NCBI RefSeq assembly: GCF_000424285.1
Contig: NZ_AUJP01000019.1
Location: 41,889-105,888, forward strand
Direction of reading: 5' to 3'
Length of the DNA: 64,000 nt
Source: Butyrivibrio sp. MB2005
GTDB taxonomy: Bacteria; Bacillota; Clostridia; Lachnospirales; Lachnospiraceae
Shown piece by piece: positions 46,383-53,989 of the stretch (its first letter is position 1; every line of letters begins with the position of its first letter). A program made the translations under genes and the position numbers. The notes under the pieces are model-generated. The model was not told where the DNA came from. It did no database searches and was given only the letters and a program-made list of their open reading frames with translations.

Positions 46383-46434
46383 ATTATCAGTATGTATATC
46401 GAGGCTCCTATCGTTCAATATACCGCATATTTCC

Positions 46435-46463
46435 ATGACAAATGCCCATATTTAGCGTATAAT
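46435..46463 (+). promoter_or_regulatory. Candidate promoter of the second polysaccharide operon
   Basis: ATGACA at 46435-46440 and consensus TATAAT at 46458-46463 with a 17-base spacer. Transcription would start near 46470, leaving an untranslated leader of about 210 bases before neuB that contains two hairpins and a terminator. Confidence 0.6.
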
Positions 46464-46500
46464 ATCCCTATAGAATGTCTAGTTCTATGGGGATTTTCTT
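46464..46500 (+). terminator. Hairpin at the start of the operon leader
   Basis: A 12-bp stem with one G-U pair joins 46464-46475 and 46483-46494 around a seven-base loop, followed by TTTCTT. It may end the upstream small-gene pair; its left arm abuts the -10 of the next promoter. Confidence 0.6.
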
Positions 46501-46580
46501 ATGATTTGTACCAATGAAATTTGGTGCATAAACTTTATGAAAAGAGTTTAATTTTTGGGGGCATACATAACGATTAGTTT

Positions 46581-46626
46581 AGCGGCAGCGCGCCTGGATG
46601 CTCCAAGGTGTGAATGCCGCTTTTTT
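46581..46626 (+). terminator. Intrinsic terminator inside the operon leader
   Basis: AGCGGCA (46581-46587) pairs with TGCCGCT (46615-46621), continues into an inner helix, and is followed by T-run TTTTTT. The 3' arm and T-run can also pair with AAAAAAGCG (46631-46639) in a 9-bp alternative stem. It lies 54 bases before neuB, so the operon probably needs anti-termination or read-through. Confidence 0.75.
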
Positions 46627-46679
46627 CAATAAAAAAGCGTACCTGATATTTATACAAATAACTGGCGTAGGGTGAATTT

Positions 46680-47558
46680 ATGGGAAATCAGATAAAACTT
46701 GGTGACAGATATGTAGGAAAAGATAATAAGCTCTATTTTATCTCTGAGATAGGGATCAATCATAATGGCGATATTAACGTTGCCAAGAGGCTCATTGATG
46801 CATCTTATGCTATCGGATGGGACTGTGTGAAATTCCAGAAAAGAACCCCGGACATTGCTGTGCCTGATGATCAAAAGAACGTTATCAGAAGTACACCCTG
46901 GGGCGAAATGACTTACCTTGATTATAAAAAGAAAATCGAGTTTGGTCAGGAAGAATATGATTATATCGATCAATACTGCAAATACAAACCAATAGCTTGG
47001 ACTGCATCACCATGGGATATGCCGAGTCTTGAATTTTTGCTTCAGTACGACGTTCCGTTTATAAAGATAGCTTCTGCGACGAATGGAAATTATGAACTAC
47101 TTATTGAAGCGTGCAAAACTGGTAAGCCAATTCTTATGTCAACTGGAATGTGTACCCAGGACGAGCTCGATAAGGCGGTGTCGATACTGGAAGATCATAG
47201 TGATGGTAATTATGCGCTTATGCATACAAACTCCGTATATCCGGCTCCGATAGACGGACTTAATTTAAGATACATTCAAACGCTGAAAAAAAGATATAAC
47301 TGCGTTGTTGGTTATAGCGGTCATGAGCAAAATCTTGAGCCAACTGTGGCAGCTGTAACACTTGGAGCAGATATAGTAGAACGACATGTTACGTTATCCC
47401 ATGATATGTGGGGAACTGACCAAAAGGCAAGCTTGGAGATCAATGCTATGTATATGCTTTATCACAGGTGCATCGATATTCAGAGGATGATGGGTGATGG
47501 AGAAAAGAAACTTGATGAGGAAGAGCTCAAAGTCAGGAAAAAACTTAGGGTAGAGTAG
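46680..47558 (+). CDS. NeuB-type nonulosonic acid synthase without a SAF domain
   Basis: A 292-residue NeuB-family condensing enzyme, which joins phosphoenolpyruvate to a hexosamine or hexose to make a nine-carbon sialic-type acid (or its 9-phosphate). The TIM barrel shows FISEIGINHNGDINVAKRLID, VKFQKRTPD, the metal- and PEP-site segments IKIASATN, PILMSTGMCTQDELDKAV, VVGYSGHE and IVERHVTL. The C-terminal antifreeze-like SAF domain (about 60 residues) of standard NeuB is missing; the protein ends after the barrel. It heads the second polysaccharide operon, followed by a NeuA-phosphatase fusion. The substrate may be a phosphorylated sugar (see that entry). The ATG at 46680 has TAGGGTG upstream. 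Confidence 0.88.
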   Translation: MGNQIKLGDRYVGKDNKLYFISEIGINHNGDINVAKRLIDASYAIGWDCVKFQKRTPDIAVPDDQKNVIRSTPWGEMTYLDYKKKIEFGQEEYDYIDQYCKYKPIAWTASPWDMPSLEFLLQYDVPFIKIASATNGNYELLIEACKTGKPILMSTGMCTQDELDKAVSILEDHSDGNYALMHTNSVYPAPIDGLNLRYIQTLKKRYNCVVGYSGHEQNLEPTVAAVTLGADIVERHVTLSHDMWGTDQKASLEINAMYMLYHRCIDIQRMMGDGEKKLDEEELKVRKKLRVE

Positions 47559-47585
47559 AAGTTTTGTTCGTGGGAGAAATAAATA

Positions 47586-48758
47586 GTGGAGAAAACAGTA
47601 GCATTTATTCCTGTAAGGGGTGGGAGCAAATCCATCCCGAAGAAAAATATAAAAGAATTATGCGGAAGGCCATTGGTTTATTGGACATCAAAGGCTGCAT
47701 GCGAGGCAGAGCTTATTGATGAAGTGTATGTAGCAACTGACAGCGACGAGATAAGGTTAGCTGTCGAAGAATTTTGCAATTCAGAAAGAGATCTTTTTTC
47801 TAAGCTTAAGGTGATTGGAAGGTCAAAAGAAAATGCAAGTGATGTAGCATCAACAGAATCGGTGATGCTTGAATTTGCACAGGATTTTGATTTTACGAAT
47901 ATTGTTTTGGTACAGGCAACGTCGCCTTTATTACGTGGAGAAGATATTGATGGCGGAATGCGCGTATTCAACGAGCCCGGAACAGACAGTGTAATTTCAC
48001 TGGTACAGCAAAAAAGATTCTTATGGAAGTACGATGTAGATGCTGTTATTCCTTCTAACTATGACTTCAAAAATCGGCCCAGGAGGCAGGATTTTGATGG
48101 ATATCTCATGGAAAACGGAGCATTTTATATCACTTCAAGAGAGGCATTGTTAGAGAGCAAAAATAGGCTTTCAGGATGCGTCAGAGCATATATTATGCCG
48201 GAAGAAACTGCCATAGAAATAGATGAGGTTACGGATTTTTTAATCGTGGAAAAGCTTTTGCAGAATCGATTAAAAGAACAGAAAACCGGCAATAAATCAA
48301 AAATAAAAATGATAGTTGTTGATTGTGACGGATGCCTTACTGATGGCGGAATGTATTACTCAGAAAACGGCGATGAACTAAAGAAGTTCAATACAAAGGA
48401 CGGCATGGCGCTTAGGATGGCCATGGAAAAGGGGCTTGTCGCAGGCATTATAACAGGTGAGGACAGAGAACTAAATGCCAGACGGGCTAAGAAACTGGGA
48501 CTTAATTTTATTAAGCAGGGCATAAAGGATAAGTCAGAAGCGCTTCTTGAAGTGTGCAGAGAGTTTGATATTTCGTTAGAAAATATTCTTTTTATAGGTG
48601 ATGATGTCAATGATATCGATGCAATTAGGATATCTGGTATGTCAGCATGTCCTTTGGATGCGTCAGAAAAAGTTATAGAAGTGGCGGATTATGTATCGAC
48701 AAAGAGGGGCGGTCATGGTGCTGTCCGTGAGATAATTGAGAGGTTTTTGGTGGACTGA
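47586..48758 (+). CDS. Bifunctional acylneuraminate cytidylyltransferase and KdsC-like phosphatase
   Basis: A 390-residue fusion. The N-terminal part (about 1-230) is a CMP-sialic acid synthetase type enzyme: AFIPVRGGSKSIPKKNIK, VYVATDSDEI, VLVQATSPLLRGEDIDGG and GYLMENGAFYIT. The C-terminal part (about 238-390) is a HAD phosphatase of the KdsC type: VVDCDGCLTDGGMYYSENGDELKKFNTKDGMAL-type opening with nucleophile Asp246, GIITGEDREL and FIGDDVNDIDAI. The pair implies that a 9-phosphorylated nonulosonate is dephosphorylated and then CMP-activated. It starts at a GTG (47586) eight bases after GGGAGA, 27 bases behind neuB. Confidence 0.92.
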   Translation: MEKTVAFIPVRGGSKSIPKKNIKELCGRPLVYWTSKAACEAELIDEVYVATDSDEIRLAVEEFCNSERDLFSKLKVIGRSKENASDVASTESVMLEFAQDFDFTNIVLVQATSPLLRGEDIDGGMRVFNEPGTDSVISLVQQKRFLWKYDVDAVIPSNYDFKNRPRRQDFDGYLMENGAFYITSREALLESKNRLSGCVRAYIMPEETAIEIDEVTDFLIVEKLLQNRLKEQKTGNKSKIKMIVVDCDGCLTDGGMYYSENGDELKKFNTKDGMALRMAMEKGLVAGIITGEDRELNARRAKKLGLNFIKQGIKDKSEALLEVCREFDISLENILFIGDDVNDIDAIRISGMSACPLDASEKVIEVADYVSTKRGGHGAVREIIERFLVD

Positions 48759-48771
48759 TGAGGCCGGAGTA

Positions 48772-49596
48772 ATGGGTACTAATAAGTATAAAATAGCAAG
48801 CTTGATAATCAATAACAGAATAATAAGAGTGATGACATATCCTCTGCTTATTATGAAGCATAAGAAGGCCAAGAGTCATTATCTTTCATGCAATTATGGG
48901 AAGGAAATACTTACCCTGAAGGATAAGTATAAGGGAAAGCGTTGTTTTATAGTGGCGAATGGCCCCAGCCTTACGGTTGATAATTTGAACGCCATAAAAG
49001 AAAGCGGAGAATTATCATTTGGCATGAACAGGATTTATGACTTGTTTGATCAGACCGAATGGAGACCGGATTTTTATTTTTGCTATGACAGAGAATTTAT
49101 AGCAAGCGAGTATGAGAATCTTTTGAAGCTTCCGATAAAAACATTCTTTTTTGAATTTAGTAAAGTTCCTGAAAAAAGGCGTGTTGATAGGGAAGGTGTC
49201 TATTACTATATCTCGGAATATGTATTCTCTGCGGTAAGAGGCAAGGCAATATCCGATCATGTCTGCGAGGAATTGGAAAAACAAGCAAGCTTTGTAACTA
49301 ATACAACGCATCTTTGTATAGAGTTTGCCATGTATATGGGGTTCAAGGAAATAATACTTATAGGTGTGGATCATGATTATTCCTATGGCTACGGTAAAAA
49401 TCATGCCAAGGGTATTAAAGAAGGGGTCCATACTTCGAAGCATAATCCCCATGTGTGCGATTTGGATGTTTCAAGGACGAAGTTCTGTCAGTATAGAGAT
49501 TATGCAAAAACGCATGACATCAAAATATGGGATGCTTCAAAGGGCGGCAAGCTGGGCGTTTTTGAAGCAGCAGATTTTGAGACTTTTTGCAAGTAG
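48772..49596 (+). CDS. DUF115 / GT42-like glycan-modifying protein
   Basis: A 274-residue protein with the GPSL-type nucleotide-binding opening CFIVANGPSLTVDNL, then FGMNRIYDLFDQT, and TTHLCIEFAMYMGFKEIILIGVDHDY. This pattern is shared by DUF115 (6-hydroxymethylpterin pyrophosphokinase-like proteins used in flagellar and glycan modification) and the GT42 sialyltransferases, where the N-terminal GNGPSL and the [IL]xGxD strand bind CMP-sialic acid. Directly behind the NeuB/NeuA pair, a sialyl- or nonulosonyl-transferase is the attractive inference; sequence alone does not prove it. Start ATG 48772 is preferred to the TTG at 48736, which lies within the previous gene. Confidence 0.75.
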   Translation: MGTNKYKIASLIINNRIIRVMTYPLLIMKHKKAKSHYLSCNYGKEILTLKDKYKGKRCFIVANGPSLTVDNLNAIKESGELSFGMNRIYDLFDQTEWRPDFYFCYDREFIASEYENLLKLPIKTFFFEFSKVPEKRRVDREGVYYYISEYVFSAVRGKAISDHVCEELEKQASFVTNTTHLCIEFAMYMGFKEIILIGVDHDYSYGYGKNHAKGIKEGVHTSKHNPHVCDLDVSRTKFCQYRDYAKTHDIKIWDASKGGKLGVFEAADFETFCK

Positions 49597-49607
49597 AGGG
49601 TGTAGAT

Positions 49608-50813
49608 ATGAACCGAAGGGTTTTTATATTCTCATACCGCAATTATCAAGGTAATGTCGGTGGAAGTGCAGGAGTATGTTATAGATTACTGAAGGCTAAT
49701 TATGAATACAAATCCTTTGATAATCTTATAGGCATTTTCAAGAATAAAACCATAAGTCATGAGAGCGATCTTGATATTAGTGATGTAAGAGCAGAAAACA
49801 GCAATTCCTTAAGAAAATGGTTAAGCCAAATTGGATTGCTGAATCTTGTTTTTCATAGGGTGAAGTTAGGCAGGGCACAAAAATGGATGTCGCTTGCCAA
49901 TACGACCTACGGATTTAACAGTGAAGATGCATTTATATTTCACGATGTTGAATCTGCTTATGCATTTAATAAGCTATATAAATTGCCAAATAAATACTTG
50001 GTTTATCATCAGCAGGGAACCCTGTACAACGAATGGGCCGGAATGAAAAAGAGCCATTCATTTATTTATAAAACGTACTTGGATTCATTTCAGAGAAAAC
50101 TGTTTGAGTGTATGGACAGAATTTGTTTTCCCTCATTGGGAGCAAAAAAAGCTGTTGAAGGTATGAATTTTAGTGACAGGTATATGGATGAAGCAGCCAT
50201 TTTGTACAACGGTTTTGATAAGAATAATCTACAGGAGACGGAATCGGCTGAAGTAAAGGAATTGCTTGGCGCTATCGATGGACGGACGGTATTTACTTCA
50301 ATATCTAATATAAATTATGAAAAAGGCGTCGATAGAATTCCTGATTTCTTAGGGGATCTGTCTAAACGAGGCAAGGACTTCTTATGGATTATAGTAGGTG
50401 ACGGGGCCTATTCCGGTGAATTATCAAAAAAGATTGATTCCAATAATTTATCGGATAAAGTCTTTTGGATAAAGGATAAGCTAAGGCATGATGATGTATG
50501 CAAAATTTTGTCCATCTCACATTTTTATATAATGTTTCATAGAACATCCATATTCGATTTCGCTACCCTTGAAGCAATGGCCTATGGGGCCGTTCCGATA
50601 TTGACCAGAGTGGGCGGAAATGAAGAGATGATCGTGGATGGTGAAAGTGGACTTTTCATTGATGAAATCAGTTCTTCATCAAAGGTGACTGATTTACTTG
50701 ATGGAAACGGGTACGACCAAATAAAAACCAATTGTATGCTAAGACAATCCAATCTGTATAGTGAAGAGAGATTCCTGGGGAGATATGTAGAGCTGATAAA
50801 TGGCAGATTATAA
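49608..50813 (+). CDS. Glycosyltransferase, family 4 type
   Basis: A 401-residue GT-B fold glycosyltransferase. N-terminal RRVFIFSYRNYQGNVGGSAG carries a glycine-rich loop. The C-terminal domain has TVFTSISNINYEKGVDRI, IIVGDGAYSGELSKKI, the HDDVCKILSISHFYIMFHRTSIFDFATLEAMAYGAVPILTRVGGNEEMI stretch and the GESGLFI loop, all standard for family 4. The acidic Ex7E pair is present as DFATLEAM rather than the full motif. It begins at ATG 49608, eight bases after AGAGGG and eleven bases behind the DUF115 gene. Donor and acceptor are unknown. The last bases overlap the next gene by 14. Confidence 0.88.
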   Translation: MNRRVFIFSYRNYQGNVGGSAGVCYRLLKANYEYKSFDNLIGIFKNKTISHESDLDISDVRAENSNSLRKWLSQIGLLNLVFHRVKLGRAQKWMSLANTTYGFNSEDAFIFHDVESAYAFNKLYKLPNKYLVYHQQGTLYNEWAGMKKSHSFIYKTYLDSFQRKLFECMDRICFPSLGAKKAVEGMNFSDRYMDEAAILYNGFDKNNLQETESAEVKELLGAIDGRTVFTSISNINYEKGVDRIPDFLGDLSKRGKDFLWIIVGDGAYSGELSKKIDSNNLSDKVFWIKDKLRHDDVCKILSISHFYIMFHRTSIFDFATLEAMAYGAVPILTRVGGNEEMIVDGESGLFIDEISSSSKVTDLLDGNGYDQIKTNCMLRQSNLYSEERFLGRYVELINGRL

Positions 50814-51837
50814 GGTTTCGGTAATAATACCAACATATAATAATGGGAAATACATTGAGAAGTGCATCCGGAGTGTTTTGGACCAGACATATAAAAATCT
50901 AGAGATAATAGTAATTGATGATGGTTCAACTGATGATACCAAATCCATTTGTGAAAGCTTTATGGAAGGTGAAACAAAAGTCGTTTATTATTATCAGCAA
51001 AATCAGGGTGTGTCTGTAGCAAGAAATTACGGGATAGAGATTGCCACCGGTGATTTTGTTATGTTCGTTGATTCAGACGATTGGCTTTCTGATGATTGCA
51101 TAGAGACTCTTGTGTTGAAAGCAGATGGCAGCGATATTATCAGCTGCTGTTGCAACGTGGTTGGTGAGAAACAGGAAATAAATCATTTCTTTGAAAGCAG
51201 TTTTGTTGCCAAAAACAGACAGGAAAAGGAGTGTTTTCTTCTTCAAATATCGGATTTTGACAGAGGACAACCAAATAAGGTTAATTACACAGCGATAGGC
51301 GTTCCTTGGGGGAAATTGTACAGGCGCAGTTTCCTGATTAGCAATAAATTACAGTTCAAAATAGACTTAAAGAGATTGCAGGACAATGTATTTAACATGT
51401 ATGCCTTTGAGCTGGCTGATGCAGTAACCTATATAGATGTTCCGCTTTATAACTACAGAGTTAATCATATAAGCACTTATAAAATGGGATATTCAGCGAG
51501 TATACAGAAGACGGTTATACATGAAAGAATGAAGTTCTTGAATGATTTTGGATATAACCGCGATAGTGAGATTTATAATACTTTTCACGCAGAATGCGCC
51601 AAACGATCAATGTGGGCTATGAGAGATTACCTCGTTTCTAATAAGCTTAATGAAGGCAAAAGGCTTATTTTAGAAAGCATTAGGGAGGGACGATTATTAC
51701 AATTCAAGGAAATTTGTTCCAATAAGAGACTAAATCATAAATATCTTATAGCTGCAAATTTGATGCGTTGTAATTGTTTCTTCTTAGTAAAAATACTATT
51801 TGACTTTGATCTGAAAAGAACGGAGCGCTCTTTATGA
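50800..51837 (+). CDS. Glycosyltransferase, family 2 type
   Basis: A 345-residue GT-A glycosyltransferase that probably adds a sugar to the lipid-linked repeat unit on the cytosolic face. The nucleotide-binding opening is KVSVIIPTYNNGKYIEKCIRSVLDQTYKNLEIIVIDDGSTD. The metal-binding motif is FVMFVDSDDWLS, and a catalytic-base region follows (LKRLQDNVFNMYAFE). The C-terminal extension of about 100 residues is helical without a membrane helix. The ATG at 50800 overlaps the previous gene by 14 bases, and the next gene overlaps by four (ATGA), so translation is coupled along the operon. Confidence 0.93.
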   Translation: MADYKVSVIIPTYNNGKYIEKCIRSVLDQTYKNLEIIVIDDGSTDDTKSICESFMEGETKVVYYYQQNQGVSVARNYGIEIATGDFVMFVDSDDWLSDDCIETLVLKADGSDIISCCCNVVGEKQEINHFFESSFVAKNRQEKECFLLQISDFDRGQPNKVNYTAIGVPWGKLYRRSFLISNKLQFKIDLKRLQDNVFNMYAFELADAVTYIDVPLYNYRVNHISTYKMGYSASIQKTVIHERMKFLNDFGYNRDSEIYNTFHAECAKRSMWAMRDYLVSNKLNEGKRLILESIREGRLLQFKEICSNKRLNHKYLIAANLMRCNCFFLVKILFDFDLKRTERSL

Positions 51838-53039
51838 AATTGAAACGCTTTTCTGAATCTTTTTTTTACGTGATCTTTTTTATCTGGTACACATCAGAAA
51901 TTCTTTTGTCGACAGATTTAGAAGAGATTATTAATGGTGTGTTGGTTAATAGACTTGAAATTCAAAATCCTGATTTGAATATGTTTATGAGCGGCTTGAT
52001 TCTGGTGCTGCTGATGATTGAGATTGTATTTTTACATAAGTATACTTCGGCTCAGATTATATTTATAGCCGTGATTTCAATCCCAATAATGCTGGGAACT
52101 ATTAACTCAGACAATAGAATGATGATGTCTTTTTTGCTATTTGTTCTGGCAGCCAAGAACGCTGATTTGGAATTCGTCATAAATTTGGCATTTAAGATTT
52201 CTCTTGTATGTATACCGCTCGTGATAGGCTTGTGTTTGGCGGGCTTTTTGCCTGATGTGACGCTGTATCGTCATGAGCTCCTTAGACATTCATTTGGCTT
52301 TTCCCATCCTAATCAGCTTGGTATGAGAATATTCCAATTTGTGGGATGCTTCATGTATACCAAAAGACATATCAGCAGGAAGCTTGTGTATTATATTTTG
52401 CCCATCCTGGGAGCATGGTTCGTATATAGATATCCCAACTCTCAGACTTCGTATATAGGTATAATACTTCTTATATTCCTGATGTTTACATGTACTCTTA
52501 TAGAAAAATATGGAATTGGAAAAAGATTTTTTTCTAATGGTCTGGTTTATGGCGCAATAATAGCAAATGCCGGAAGTATTATTCTTTCTAACATGAACAT
52601 AAATAAATATTCGTTTCTTGTAAGACTGAATAATATGCTATCCCACAGATTCACGTTGTGTAGATCAATAATCAGATATTATGGAATAACCATGTGGGGG
52701 CAAAAGGTTCTCACGATAGTTAAGGATAGAAGATTTGTTGGTGTAATTCATAGATTTTATTTGGATAATTCTTATGTGGGAATAGTTTTGAGATATGGCG
52801 TAGTTGTTTTTGCTATTTTCAGCTGTATGTACATTTTTGTAATAAAATATTACGAAGGTACAGGTGATTTAAGACTAGCCAGCATATTGTTTGCTTATAG
52901 TATCTATGGAATTATGGAAAACGGTATTTTTTCTGTAGCTAATAATATTTTCCTTATTTCGTTTTCTGCATACCTGTTTAGTCAGAGTGAGCAGAGATCG
53001 CTAAAGGTGATGAATCATAGAATACGTATAACTATTTAG
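51834..53039 (+). CDS. Polysaccharide polymerase (Wzy-like) membrane protein
   Basis: A 401-residue integral membrane protein with about ten to eleven hydrophobic segments and a larger extracytoplasmic loop with RHELLRHSFGFSHPNQLGMRI (about residues 145-165). The HPNxLG motif is the hallmark of O-antigen polymerases and ligases in Firmicutes. Hydrophobic segments include FFYVIFFIWYTSEILLS and VGIVLRYGVVVFAIFSCMYI. It has no closer name than Wzy-like; an O-antigen ligase is the alternative. It starts with an ATGA overlap behind the family 2 glycosyltransferase. In the expected scheme it joins flipped repeat units outside the membrane. Confidence 0.82.
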   Translation: MKLKRFSESFFYVIFFIWYTSEILLSTDLEEIINGVLVNRLEIQNPDLNMFMSGLILVLLMIEIVFLHKYTSAQIIFIAVISIPIMLGTINSDNRMMMSFLLFVLAAKNADLEFVINLAFKISLVCIPLVIGLCLAGFLPDVTLYRHELLRHSFGFSHPNQLGMRIFQFVGCFMYTKRHISRKLVYYILPILGAWFVYRYPNSQTSYIGIILLIFLMFTCTLIEKYGIGKRFFSNGLVYGAIIANAGSIILSNMNINKYSFLVRLNNMLSHRFTLCRSIIRYYGITMWGQKVLTIVKDRRFVGVIHRFYLDNSYVGIVLRYGVVVFAIFSCMYIFVIKYYEGTGDLRLASILFAYSIYGIMENGIFSVANNIFLISFSAYLFSQSEQRSLKVMNHRIRITI

Positions 53040-53089
53040 AACAGGCGACGCTTAAACGTATTTGCTGTCTGTGAAGTTATTAAGTAAAA

Positions 53090-53989
53090 ATGAAAAGGCG
53101 GAAAATGAACGTACACGATATAAACTACTTTGTGAAGAGTCATCTACCGGAGTTTTTGTATCCTGCAATCATTCAGTATAGATATAAAAAGAGAATGGGG
53201 ATTTTTTGCAATCTGAAAAATCCTCAGACATATACTGAGAAGATGCAATGGGCAAAGCTTAACAGGAGAGATCAGATTATCACTGAGCTTACTGATAAGA
53301 TAAAGGTCCGGGACTGGATTAAAAACAAAATCGGAGAGGAATACCTGATACCGATGATCGCAGGACCTTTTGATAGTCCTGATGAGATAGACTTTGATAG
53401 TTTGCCTGAAACGTATGTTATAAAAACCAATCATGGCAGTGGTACTAACATAATAGTTACCGATAAAAACAGCATTTCAAAAGAGGATATAAAAAATAAA
53501 ATCAGGAAATTTCTTGGCAAAAACTTCGCATATCATACGATGGAGCTTCAGTACAAAGAAATAAAGCCAAGGATCTATATAGAGAAGTTTATGATTCCTG
53601 AAGGTGAAGAGGATCTTCCTGATTATAAGTTTTTTTGTTTTGACGGTAAGGTTTTTTGCTCTTATACAATGATTGATTATACGGTCAACCATTCTGAAGG
53701 GAGGCTTGGTTTCTTTGATAGGGATTACAAGCTGATGCCCTATTATCGTGCTGATTATAAGCCTATAAAGGAGCAACTGCCGCCGCCGGATAAGTATTGG
53801 GAAATGGTGGAGCTGGCAGAGACTTTATCAAAAGGTTTTTCTCATGTGCGAGTTGATTTTTATAACGTAGAGGGCAAGGTGTACTTTGGAGAGATGACAT
53901 TTACCAATGCCAGCGGACTGTGCATATTTGTGCCTGATGAATTTGATAGGATTTTGGGGGATCAATGGGATCTTGGTTCGGGGATTTGA
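53090..53989 (+). CDS. TupA-like ATP-grasp protein
   Basis: A 299-residue soluble protein of the TupA-like ATP-grasp group found in polysaccharide and teichuronic-acid clusters. The signature is PQTYTEKMQWAKLNRRDQI, then VIKTNHGSGTNIIVTDK (ATP-binding grasp loop), then DYKFFCFDGKVFCSYTM and SHVRVDFYNVEGKVYFGEMTFTNASG with the ATP-grasp metal-binding acidic residues. It probably attaches an amino acid or other carboxylate to a sugar, or otherwise modifies the glycan; the substrate is unknown. Two starts are possible: ATG 53090, and ATG 53105 which has AAGG seven bases upstream and is at least as good. The flippase starts at its stop. Confidence 0.9.
   Translation: MKRRKMNVHDINYFVKSHLPEFLYPAIIQYRYKKRMGIFCNLKNPQTYTEKMQWAKLNRRDQIITELTDKIKVRDWIKNKIGEEYLIPMIAGPFDSPDEIDFDSLPETYVIKTNHGSGTNIIVTDKNSISKEDIKNKIRKFLGKNFAYHTMELQYKEIKPRIYIEKFMIPEGEEDLPDYKFFCFDGKVFCSYTMIDYTVNHSEGRLGFFDRDYKLMPYYRADYKPIKEQLPPPDKYWEMVELAETLSKGFSHVRVDFYNVEGKVYFGEMTFTNASGLCIFVPDEFDRILGDQWDLGSGI

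Noticed and set aside
46581..46621. Possible tRNA-like or small RNA gene
   Set aside because: No anticodon arm, T-loop or CCA-type end; a terminator explains the structure.
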